Part shown: piece by piece, positions 1 to 6,352 of the stretch | Numbering within the stretch: the first letter of the stretch is position 1 | Layout of the letters: each line of letters starts with the position of its first letter | The notes under the pieces: generated by a model | What the model saw: only the letters and a program-made list of their open reading frames with translations | Database searches by the model: none | What the model was told of the DNA's origin: nothing | DNA from: Oscillospiraceae bacterium | GTDB taxonomy: Bacteria > Bacillota_A > Clostridia > Oscillospirales > Oscillospiraceae | Assembly: GCA_017381835.1 (NCBI GenBank) | Contig: JAFOBK010000186.1 | Location: 1 to 18,140, forward strand | Length of the DNA stretch: 18,140 nt | Reading direction: 5' to 3' | Translations under genes and position numbers: made by a program

Positions 1-156
1 CTCACCGGTACCAACGGCATGCGCAGCCGCACCATTTCTCTCAATGGCAAGGAGCTGCTCCCGGACGAAAATGACGAACTTCCCGATCTGAGCGGTGTAA
101 CCGTCACCGGTCAGGTGAAGGTCGCGCCCGGCGGCTGTACCTTTATCGTAATGTAA
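1..156 (+). CDS. GH79 heparanase-like glycosidase, C-terminal fragment (5' end outside window)
   Basis: The frame is open from base 1 to a TAA at 154-156 and gives the last 51 residues of a protein. By hand alignment they match the C-terminus of the complete GH79 protein encoded at 6602-8125: 43 of 51 residues are identical, and 137 of 156 bases. The segment is the C-terminal beta-sandwich edge seen in heparanase-type GH79 enzymes, with the shared pattern LNGKEL, ENDELP and a final CTFIVM. The catalytic domain lies outside the window, so activity cannot be judged here. Similarity between the two copies stops a few bases after the stop codon. The partial gene is followed by a strong terminator at 225-267. 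Confidence 0.85.
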   Translation, partial: LTGTNGMRSRTISLNGKELLPDENDELPDLSGVTVTGQVKVAPGGCTFIVM

Positions 157-224
157 AATCTACTGACTGCAGCAAGGCTTCTCCGGATTTTTGAAACGGC
201 CCTGTCTCTGCGATAAAACAAGCA

Positions 225-267
225 AACACCCGTCCTCGGCAGATTCTGCCATAGGGCGGGTGTTTTT
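225..267 (+). terminator. Rho-independent terminator after the GH79 fragment
   Basis: An 11-bp stem pairs AACACCCGTCC (225-235) with GGGCGGGTGTT (254-264), with one G-U pair, and runs into a T tract at 263-267. The long loop contains its own small hairpin, GGCAGA-TTC-TGCC. It separates the GH79 gene from the next unit. Confidence 0.8.
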
Positions 268-300
268 CGCTGTGCGGTATTTTTACAAATTAATATTTCT

Positions 301-343
301 CAAACATTTTTTAAGCATTTCAGAAAACTCCCCTGATTAGAAT
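301..343 (+). promoter_or_regulatory. Candidate regulator site and promoter of the 377-2090 unit
   Basis: At 301-321 there is CAAACA, four bases, then TTAAGCATTTC. Within it AAACAT (302-307) and AAGCAT (313-318) repeat at an 11-base period, the geometry typical of OmpR/PhoB-family sites. A very similar 21-base motif lies at 2145-2165 before the response regulator gene (15 of 21 positions equal). A weak -10, TAGAAT, is at 338-343 and there is no good -35, which fits an activated promoter. The promoter call is inference; the sequence similarity is seen directly. Confidence 0.45.
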
Positions 344-376
344 ATGGCCATAATCTGAATCCAAAGGAGTTTCAAA

Positions 377-736
377 ATGAAAGACAAGGAATTTATGGTA
401 GAGAAGATCCGCTCCCAGTACACAGAAACCAAGCACACCGATCTGGATGCGCTGAAGGCACTGGACAAGAAAGTAAAGAAGCCCGCTAATGTATTTGCCT
501 TCACCTACGGCAGCATCGGCGCTGTTATCATGGGCGCAGGCATGAGTCTGGTTATGACGGATATCGGCACCATGCTGGGCATGACCGAAACCATGATTCC
601 CGGCATCATCGTGGGTATTGCAGGTATGGTCATGGCTCTGACTACCTACCCCATCTACAAGAAGATTCTCTCCTCCCGCAAGAAAAAGTTCGCCCCTCAG
701 ATCATGGAACTGAGCGATCGGGTCATGAAAGGTTAA
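377..736 (+). CDS. Small two-helix membrane protein, paralogue of the one at 4837-5220
   Basis: This encodes 119 residues starting at an ATG with AAAGGAG seven bases upstream. The N-terminal third is charged and probably helical (residues 5-35). Two hydrophobic segments follow at about 39-60 and 73-93, joined by a short loop with GMSLVMTDIG. The C-terminus is basic and cytoplasm-like: YPIYKKIL, then RKKKFAPQIMELSD. The 127-residue protein at 4837-5220 shares all of this (GTGMSLCMTDIG, YPLYNRIL, KIAPEIL-LSDELL), so the two are clear paralogues. No catalytic motif is visible and I do not recognise a named function. The next gene, an epimerase, starts 10 bases after this stop, and its ribosome site overlaps the stop, so the two are probably co-translated. 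Confidence 0.85.
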   Translation: MKDKEFMVEKIRSQYTETKHTDLDALKALDKKVKKPANVFAFTYGSIGAVIMGAGMSLVMTDIGTMLGMTETMIPGIIVGIAGMVMALTTYPIYKKILSSRKKKFAPQIMELSDRVMKG

Positions 737-746
737 GGTATAAAGT

Positions 747-2090
747 ATGAAAAGCAATCGCTACTATCTGCTGACCGGTGCCGCAGGCTTTTTGGGAACC
801 AACATCTGTATGCAGCTGCTGGAACAGGGCTGCAAAGTCCGGGCCTTGGTACTGCCCAATGATCCGTCTGTTAAGTTTATTCCCAAGGAAGTGGAAGTGG
901 TACTGGGCGATCTGACCGATGCACCCTCTCTGGAGCCCTTCTTCACCGTTCCCGAAGGCTGCACTTCCGTGGTGATCCACTGCGCTTCCATGGTCACTGT
1001 CAATCCTAACTACTCCGAGAAGCTGATGGCCGTCAATGTGGGTGGCACCCGTAACATTATCACCAAGGTGCTGAATCATCCTGAGTGTGAGAAGCTGGTT
1101 TATGTTTCCTCCACCGGCGCTATCCCCGAACAGCCCCACGGCACTCCCATTACTGAGGTCTCCAAGTTCACCCCTTGCGATCCCAAGAAGGTGGTTGGCG
1201 CTTACTCTCAGAGCAAAGCAACTGCAACGCAGATGGTACTGGATGCGGTCAGCGTCATGGGGCTGAAAGCCTGTGTGGTCCATCCCTCCGGCATTCTGGG
1301 TCCCAATGACCACGCCATCGGCGAAACCACCAACACCCTGCTGCAGATCATCAAGGGTGAGATGCCTATGGGTATGCGCGGCAGCTTTAACCTCTGCGAT
1401 GTCCGTGACCTGGCTGCCGGCACCATCGCCGCCGTTGACAAAGGCCGCATCGGCGAATGCTACATCCTGGCTAACAAGACCGTTACGCTGAAAGAAATGT
1501 GCGATATGCTCCATACCGAGTGCAATGCCAAGAAGATCAAGTTCTATCTGACTCTGGATCTTGCCGACAAAATCGCCGCAGGACTGGAGAAGCAGGCAGA
1601 AAAGACCGGCAAGATGCCTCTGATGACCACCTTCTCCGTCTACAACCTGGCCCGGAATAACGAATTCGACTGCACCAAAGCAAAGACCGAACTGGGTTAC
1701 ACTGTCCGCTCCTATGAAGAAACCATTCATGATGAAGTGCAGTGGATGATTGCCGAAGGTCTGATTGACGGCAACGGCGTTACCGAGAAGCCTATCCTGA
1801 TGACCAATGAGCAGATCCGGGAGGGCGGCTACATGGAGGATATCATCAAGGCTATGGAGCATGAGCCTATGCTGCCCGAAATCGATATGAAGGAAGCTTA
1901 TGAAGCCATCGAAGAGGGTGTTGTAGGCAGCTACAAAACAATCGAGAATACCGTAGTTGACAGCTACAAGAAGGTAGAGAAGGGCGCTGTCAACGGTTTC
2001 CGGAAGATTTCTGATTTCTTCATCAAGAAGTTCTTTTCCCGCAAGGGTGAAACTGTAGAGGAGACCCGGAAGCGCCTGAGCAGAAAGTAA
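747..2090 (+). CDS. NAD(P)-dependent epimerase/dehydratase (extended SDR) with 11-residue-repeat C-terminal tail
   Basis: A 447-residue extended short-chain dehydrogenase/reductase. The nucleotide-binding GAAGFLG motif is at 11-17, the conserved VSST segment at 120-123 and the catalytic YSQSK (Tyr153, Lys157) at 153-157, so the enzyme looks active. The Rossmann-type domain and substrate lobe run to about residue 340; the substrate cannot be read from sequence. The protein is longer than usual epimerases (about 310-350). Its tail carries three exact-register 11-residue repeats (392-402 VVGSYKTIENT, 403-413 VVDSYKKVEKG, 414-424 AVNGFRKISDF) and a basic end. Such 11-mers form amphipathic helices that may lie on a membrane (inference). 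It follows the small membrane protein gene and ends at a strong terminator. Confidence 0.9.
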   Translation: MKSNRYYLLTGAAGFLGTNICMQLLEQGCKVRALVLPNDPSVKFIPKEVEVVLGDLTDAPSLEPFFTVPEGCTSVVIHCASMVTVNPNYSEKLMAVNVGGTRNIITKVLNHPECEKLVYVSSTGAIPEQPHGTPITEVSKFTPCDPKKVVGAYSQSKATATQMVLDAVSVMGLKACVVHPSGILGPNDHAIGETTNTLLQIIKGEMPMGMRGSFNLCDVRDLAAGTIAAVDKGRIGECYILANKTVTLKEMCDMLHTECNAKKIKFYLTLDLADKIAAGLEKQAEKTGKMPLMTTFSVYNLARNNEFDCTKAKTELGYTVRSYEETIHDEVQWMIAEGLIDGNGVTEKPILMTNEQIREGGYMEDIIKAMEHEPMLPEIDMKEAYEAIEEGVVGSYKTIENTVVDSYKKVEKGAVNGFRKISDFFIKKFFSRKGETVEETRKRLSRK

Positions 2091-2099
2091 CTGTCTTAC

Positions 2100-2137
2100 A
2101 AAAAGTGGTGCTGATGTTTCATTCAGCGCCACTTTTT
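2100..2137 (+). terminator. Terminator after the epimerase gene
   Basis: A 15-bp stem pairs AAAAAGTGGTGCTGA (2100-2114) with TCAGCGCCACTTTTT (2123-2137), with one G-U pair and an 8-base loop. The T run closes the 3' arm. It divides the small-protein/epimerase unit from the two-component unit. Confidence 0.85.
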
Positions 2138-2144
2138 AGATTTG

Positions 2145-2183
2145 CAAACAAAACTTTAACATTTCTCTGCTATGATATAAAAT
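2145..2183 (+). promoter_or_regulatory. Promoter and candidate autoregulatory site of the two-component operon
   Basis: An extended -10 TGCTATGAT lies at 2168-2176, with an overlapping alternative pair TTTAAC (2155-2160), 17 bases, TAAAAT (2178-2183). Immediately upstream and overlapping the -35 is CAAACA-AAAC-TTTAACATTTC (2145-2165), matching the site before the gene at 377. The half-repeats AAACAA (2146-2151) and TAACAT (2157-2162) are 11 bases apart. Autoregulation by the OmpR-type protein encoded directly downstream is inferred. Confidence 0.55.
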
Positions 2184-2212
2184 AGAAAAATATACTATGT
2201 GGAGGAATTGCC

Positions 2213-2884
2213 ATGTTTCAGATTTTGGTTGTGGAAGATGACAGAGATCTCAACCGCACAGTGTGTGCGTTCTTAAATAGCAGCGGCTATCAGGCCACCG
2301 GCTGCTTAAGTGCCGGAGAAGCTTACGATGCCATGTATGAAACGGTGTTTGACCTGATTGTATCGGACATCATGATGCCCGGAATCGACGGCTTTGAATT
2401 CGCCAAGACCGTCCGTTCTCTCAACGAGAATATCCCCATTCTCTTTATGACCGCCCGGGATGATTTTGCTTCCAAGCAGCGGGGTTATCGGATCGGTGTG
2501 GATGACTATATGGTCAAGCCCATTGACCTGGACGAGTTATTCCTGCGAATCGGCGCGCTGCTGAGAAGGGCGAAAATCGCATCCTCCCGCAAGCTGGAAG
2601 TCGGCAGCTTCTCCATGGATATGGACGAACATATTGCCATGCTGGGTGATGAAGAGATTTCCTTGACCCACCGTGAATTCAACATCCTCTATAAGCTCCT
2701 TTCCTACCCCAAGAAAACCTTTACCCGGCAGCAACTGATGGACGAATTTTGGGATGCGGATACGGATACTGCTCCCAGAGCGGTGGATGTGTATATGACT
2801 AAGCTCCGCTCTAAGTTTTCCGAATGTGAGGACTTTGAAATCAAGACCGTTCACGGTTTGGGTTATAAGGCGGTAGTCAAATGA
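2213..2884 (+). CDS. OmpR/PhoB-family response regulator
   Basis: A 223-residue response regulator of normal family length. The receiver domain (about 1-118) has the acidic pair Asp9/Asp10, the phospho-acceptor Asp52 (SDIMMPG), Thr80 and Lys102 (VKP). The winged-helix DNA-binding domain (about 128-222) shows the family pattern LTHREFNILYKLL, FTRQQLMDEFW, and RAVDVYMTKLRSK ending in VHGLGYK. GGAGG lies eight bases before the ATG. Its stop overlaps the histidine kinase start by four bases (ATGA), the usual arrangement for a cognate pair. It probably controls its own operon and the 377-2090 unit, because similar 11-base direct repeats lie before both; that link is inferred. Confidence 0.95.
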   Translation: MFQILVVEDDRDLNRTVCAFLNSSGYQATGCLSAGEAYDAMYETVFDLIVSDIMMPGIDGFEFAKTVRSLNENIPILFMTARDDFASKQRGYRIGVDDYMVKPIDLDELFLRIGALLRRAKIASSRKLEVGSFSMDMDEHIAMLGDEEISLTHREFNILYKLLSYPKKTFTRQQLMDEFWDADTDTAPRAVDVYMTKLRSKFSECEDFEIKTVHGLGYKAVVK

Positions 2885-3954
2885 AAAAGTATCGGCAAAA
2901 GCCTTTCTTTCGGGCCCTGCAGAATTATGTGACATTTTTTCTGCTGGTTGCCTTCATTGTGTCCTGCTCAACTATGCTCTTCGTTTCCGTTATCCGCGAC
3001 TCCATGGGATTGGTGCTGACAAAGGAGAATATGGAAACCGCGGCGAAGCTAACCTTCGGCAATGTGCTGCTGATTAGTTTCGGCGCAGCTACCATCGACT
3101 ATATCCGCCGGAAGCTGATGGTCGACCGCCCCGTAAAGAGAATCATGGATGCTCTGGATCAGGTAATGCAGGGGGATTTCACAGTCCGCATTCCTCCTGC
3201 CAAAGAATTTGCCGGCGAAACCGGCTTCAGTGAGATCATTACAGCCATCAACAAAATGACGGCGGAATTGCAGGGAACCGAAACCCTCCGGACAGACTTC
3301 ATCGCCAATGTATCCCACGAATTGAAAACCCCGCTGGCCATCATGGGTAACTACGCAACCATGCTGCAAAAACCGGGAATCTCCGAGGAAGATCGTATCG
3401 AGTATGCGAAATCCATCTCCCACAGTTCCCGTCGGCTGGCTTCCCTGATCACCAATATTCTGAAGCTGAACAAGCTGGAAAATCAGCAGATTTTCCCCAA
3501 GCCCCAGGAATTTGATTTGGGAGAACAGCTTTGCGAGAATCTTCTTGCCTTTGAAGATATCTGGGAGAAAAAGAATCTGGAAATCGAAACCGATATTGCA
3601 GAAGATGTCCGCATTAAATCCGACCCGGAACTGCTGAGCCTGGTGTGGAACAATCTGATTTCCAATGCAGTGAAGTTTACTCCCGCCGGCGGCACTATCG
3701 GCATGTCCTTAACAGCCGATGAAACGAATGTGATCGTTTCTGTGAAGGACACCGGCTGTGGCATCGATCCGGAAACCGGAAAGCATATTTTTGAAAAATT
3801 CTATCAGGGTGACACCTCCCATGCCACCCAGGGCAACGGTCTGGGTCTTGCATTGGTAAAGCGGGTGGTGGATATTCTCCACGGAGAGATTTCCGTGCAA
3901 AGCACCCCGGGCCAGGGCAGTATCTTTACCGTAAAAATCAGGAGAAACGGATGA
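2881..3954 (+). CDS. Sensor histidine kinase with minimal extracytoplasmic region
   Basis: A 357-residue membrane histidine kinase. Two transmembrane segments, about 16-38 and 57-75, are separated by only about 18 residues, so there is no room for a folded external sensor domain. A HAMP-like linker (about 76-130) leads to the H-box FIANVSHELKTPLA with phospho-acceptor His146. The catalytic domain has the N-box around WNNLISNAVKF (Asn258/Asn262), DTGCGI (290-295), FEKFYQG (304-310) and GNGLGLALV (318-326), so it looks fully active. The topology recalls intramembrane-sensing kinases that read the state of a partner membrane protein or of the membrane itself. It overlaps the next gene, a polytopic membrane protein, by four bases; that protein is a plausible partner (inference). 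Confidence 0.95.
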   Translation: MKKYRQKPFFRALQNYVTFFLLVAFIVSCSTMLFVSVIRDSMGLVLTKENMETAAKLTFGNVLLISFGAATIDYIRRKLMVDRPVKRIMDALDQVMQGDFTVRIPPAKEFAGETGFSEIITAINKMTAELQGTETLRTDFIANVSHELKTPLAIMGNYATMLQKPGISEEDRIEYAKSISHSSRRLASLITNILKLNKLENQQIFPKPQEFDLGEQLCENLLAFEDIWEKKNLEIETDIAEDVRIKSDPELLSLVWNNLISNAVKFTPAGGTIGMSLTADETNVIVSVKDTGCGIDPETGKHIFEKFYQGDTSHATQGNGLGLALVKRVVDILHGEISVQSTPGQGSIFTVKIRRNG

Positions 3955-4856
3955 TGAAAGAATACTGGAATCGCTTTCTTCATTGGTGCGGCTGGAAGAA
4001 GATTTTTCCCTTTCCCGCGTGGGCAACTATGATATTATTTGCCGTCTGCTGCACCGGTCTTGTTTGGGTGTTTATCAATGGGCAGGAATTATGGTGGCCT
4101 TCTTACATTCTGTACGGTCTTTCCGCTTACTGCCTGGCCGCTCTGTGTATCAAGCTCCCGGCTGCTGTCCGAGCGGAGAAACTCTGGATGAACAATCATC
4201 CCCAAGTGGAAGCGCTGCTAAAAAACAAGGAACTGCACTTTAAGCTGGGGCTGTACTTTGAACAGTTCCTCAACTTTGCCTACGGTATTTTCAAGATCGT
4301 TTCCGGTGTAATTATCGGTTCCGCCTGGATTGGAGCTGACGGTATTTATAACTTTACCCAGGCACTGATCCAGCTGTTCCAAATCCTGCGCCGAAAAAAA
4401 CCGGGTACCATGCAGCAGCAATGGAAATCCTATCGGTTTTGCGGTTTTCTGATTCTGCTGATGCATCTGACCATTACCGGCATCGTATTTCAGATGGTCA
4501 ACTGGAACCGGGCGGATAACTCCGGAGAGATCATGATCATTGCCACTGCCACCTTTGCTTTTTATAAATTTATCAGCAGTTTTATCGATCTTGCAAAAGA
4601 CCGAAAACACACCCATCCCATTGATTCCTCCGTGCGGATGCTGGAGCTGTCCCAGGCGATTTTTGCCATTTTCTCTTTACAGGCAGGGATGCTCCACACC
4701 TTCGGCACCGGAGAGAACTGGGAACACCCGCTGAATCTGGCAGTCGGATGTATGGTTTGCCTGCTGACGGTGGCCATGGGTATTTATATGATCCGCCGGG
4801 CAAACCGGGAAATGAAACAACTACAGGAGAAACAAAATGGAGAATCACTCTTTTGA
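3951..4856 (+). CDS. Polytopic membrane protein of unknown function in the two-component operon
   Basis: This encodes 301 residues, very hydrophobic, with about seven membrane segments near 22-42, 50-71, 104-126, 162-184, 192-214, 229-248 and 261-282, and a charged C-terminal tail. There is no transporter signature, nucleotide-binding motif or signal peptide that I can recognise. The start is ATG 3951 or ATG 3954; both follow AGGAG, and the first gives a four-base overlap with the kinase stop. The gene also overlaps the next one by 20 bases, so all four genes of the unit are translationally packed. Context suggests it is a sensor accessory, or an effector, of the kinase pair. Confidence 0.85.
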   Translation: MMKEYWNRFLHWCGWKKIFPFPAWATMILFAVCCTGLVWVFINGQELWWPSYILYGLSAYCLAALCIKLPAAVRAEKLWMNNHPQVEALLKNKELHFKLGLYFEQFLNFAYGIFKIVSGVIIGSAWIGADGIYNFTQALIQLFQILRRKKPGTMQQQWKSYRFCGFLILLMHLTITGIVFQMVNWNRADNSGEIMIIATATFAFYKFISSFIDLAKDRKHTHPIDSSVRMLELSQAIFAIFSLQAGMLHTFGTGENWEHPLNLAVGCMVCLLTVAMGIYMIRRANREMKQLQEKQNGESLF

Positions 4857-5220
4857 ATATACCTACTCCGCCCAGCGGCAGCGGGAAGTGGAGGAGATCC
4901 GCAAAAAGTATCTTCCCAAAGAGGAGGATAAGATGGCTGAGCTTCGCAAGCTCCACGCCATGCCCACCCAAACAGCCCAGGCAGCCTCTCTTGCTGTGGG
5001 CATCATTGGCGCGCTGATTCTCGGCACTGGTATGAGCCTTTGCATGACAGACATTGGCGCCTTCTTGGGCAGACTTGCTATGGTCTTTGGCATTGTTGTG
5101 GGGCTGGTGGGTATGGTGCTGGTGGCACTGGCCTATCCCCTTTACAATCGCATTCTGAAAACCAAGCGTCAAAAAATCGCCCCGGAAATTCTCCGTCTTT
5201 CCGATGAGCTTTTGAAATAA
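4837..5220 (+). CDS. Small two-helix membrane protein, paralogue of the one at 377-736
   Basis: This encodes 127 residues, starting inside the end of the preceding gene with AGGAG seven bases before the ATG. A charged helical N-terminus (about 12-40) precedes two hydrophobic segments, about 49-70 and 80-102, then a basic tail with YPLYNRILKTKR and KIAPEILRLSDELL. Alignment with the 377-736 product is continuous from the N-terminal helix to the end, strongest in the loop GTGMSLCMTDIG and the C-terminus. The pair therefore brackets the epimerase and the two-component genes. No enzymatic motif is visible; I infer a structural or regulatory membrane role. It is the last gene of its operon and a strong terminator follows. 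Confidence 0.85.
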   Translation: MENHSFEYTYSAQRQREVEEIRKKYLPKEEDKMAELRKLHAMPTQTAQAASLAVGIIGALILGTGMSLCMTDIGAFLGRLAMVFGIVVGLVGMVLVALAYPLYNRILKTKRQKIAPEILRLSDELLK

Positions 5221-5234
5221 TGCATTTTTATAAC

Positions 5235-5275
5235 AACACAGCCGTCTCTGTAACAGAGACGGCTGTGTTTATTAT
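5235..5275. terminator. Terminator closing the two-component operon, possibly bidirectional
   Basis: A perfect 16-bp stem pairs AACACAGCCGTCTCTG (5235-5250) with CAGAGACGGCTGTGTT (5254-5269) across a TAA loop, then TTATTAT. Read on the other strand the stem is followed by GTTATAAAAA, a poorer U tract, so it may also stop the converging minus-strand transcript. Confidence 0.85.
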
Positions 5276-5294
5276 AGCGGGCAACAGAAGGCTA

Positions 5295-5459
5295 TCAATA
5301 ACCGGGTTTTCTCCTTCGCTTGCGCCATTCACACGGAAGTGGTCCAAATAGCAAATTAAGGAAAGCCATAAGGATCACTCCCGATATCCATAGTACCATC
5401 TTTATTATCCAATAAAAAAGCGAGCAGGGTAATAGCAAAAGCTTAATTAAGTAATCCAC
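5295..5459 (-). CDS. Small hydrophobic protein, 54 residues, downstream of the DUF2089-type gene
   Basis: Reading the minus strand gives GTG at 5459-5457, 53 further codons and TGA at 5297-5295. AAAAGGGGAA lies just upstream of the GTG as a ribosome site, and the gene follows the DUF2089-type stop by 34 bases, so the two form an operon. The product begins with DYLIKLLLLPCSLFYWIIK after the initiator, stays hydrophobic to about residue 40 (one or two membrane helices), and ends in a basic tail EWRKRRRKPGY. Internal ATG codons at residues 21 and 31 are alternative starts. I do not recognise a family. Size, charge pattern and coupling to a DNA-binding protein would suit a membrane peptide under local control. 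Confidence 0.55.
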   Translation of the reverse strand: MDYLIKLLLLPCSLFYWIIKMVLWISGVILMAFLNLLFGPLPCEWRKRRRKPGY

Positions 5460-5493
5460 TTTCAGTTCCCCTTTTTAATGTCGAGCAGAAGCG

Positions 5494-6249
5494 TTACAGT
5501 TTGGCTCGGTAATTTTCCGTCAGCACTAATTCGCCCCGCTCATTCTTTGCAATATCAGCCCATTCTAGAACGGCAGCCAAAACAAACACTGGGTCATAAA
5601 CGGAATCCCCATCGTTTTTATGGGCGTAGTTTTTGGCAATGTAGCCAACAACGGTGGTATCATCGCATTTTTCGTCACCAAGCCGATAATTCCGCCCATT
5701 GCCCTTTCTTGCTCTTCCATTCTGCTTCTTCAAAAGTTCCACGATTCTATCAAATACGTCAAAGCGGTAGGCAGGCTTAATGGGTAGTTTATCGCTTTCA
5801 AAGGAAACACCATCGGCAGCAACACAAATTTCACAAGGTAATCCACGAGCAGTATAGACAGTCACTCTACCTCCATTTTCCTTCAGTTTTGTTTTGATAA
5901 TATCCGAAGCTTTATTGCTGGTATGGTCGGTAAACCAATTACGCATATCAATTACCTCTCTTTCTGTTTGGCTTACATTTTCATCCTCGTAAAGGCCCAA
6001 CGCAACCAAAACTTCATCCAATCTGCGTTTGGCTGTGGGATAAGATATCTGCTTTTCTAGCTGTACATTTTTCAAATTTCCTCGGTTGCGGAGAAAGGAT
6101 AGCAAAAAGGCAACTTTCTCATCGTCCAACATATCAAACGGGTTCAGGTCAAATGTGTTTCTTAATTCCATTCCGCAATCTGGACAAGCCAAGGTAGTGA
6201 TATGGAGTTTACCTTGACAGGCAGGGCAAGTAACTATGGCTTTTTTCAC
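5494..6249 (-). CDS. DUF2089-type zinc-ribbon/HTH protein with an extra C-terminal domain
   Basis: This encodes 251 residues from GTG 6249, chosen because GAGG lies eight bases before it. The apparent TTG start further upstream (6297) is the -35 box of the promoter, and the ATG at 6255 is only two bases from the ribosome site. A zinc ribbon (Cys8, Cys11, Cys22, Cys25) is followed by a short helical region and a helix-turn-helix around 56-85 (RGNLKNV, SYPTAKRRLDEVL), the DUF2089 layout. Typical members end near 110-130 residues; here about 125 more residues (105-245) form a domain I do not recognise, with DPVFVLAAVLEWADI near its end. Probably a DNA-binding regulator. Base composition is AT-richer than the neighbours. 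Confidence 0.8.
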   Translation of the reverse strand: MKKAIVTCPACQGKLHITTLACPDCGMELRNTFDLNPFDMLDDEKVAFLLSFLRNRGNLKNVQLEKQISYPTAKRRLDEVLVALGLYEDENVSQTEREVIDMRNWFTDHTSNKASDIIKTKLKENGGRVTVYTARGLPCEICVAADGVSFESDKLPIKPAYRFDVFDRIVELLKKQNGRARKGNGRNYRLGDEKCDDTTVVGYIAKNYAHKNDGDSVYDPVFVLAAVLEWADIAKNERGELVLTENYRAKL

Positions 6250-6268
6250 TATCATCACCTCTACTATC

Positions 6269-6297
6269 AAATTAGCATATGACTTTTCTTTTGTCAA
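6269..6297 (-). promoter_or_regulatory. Sigma-A-type promoter of the DUF2089-type operon
   Basis: On the minus strand a perfect TTGACA (6297-6292) is followed by exactly 17 bases and TAATTT (6274-6269). The expected transcript start is near 6262, right at the AGAGGTG ribosome site, so the leader would be only about 13 bases. Confidence 0.85.
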
Positions 6298-6352
6298 TAT
6301 AGATATTAAAATAATTAATCTCTATTCTCAAATATATGCATTTTTTATTTTA

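Noticed and set aside
723..2132. Long open frame on the minus strand antisense to the epimerase
   Set aside because: It lacks a ribosome site, has no recognisable motifs, and covers a gene with clear SDR catalytic motifs; the frame is a composition shadow.
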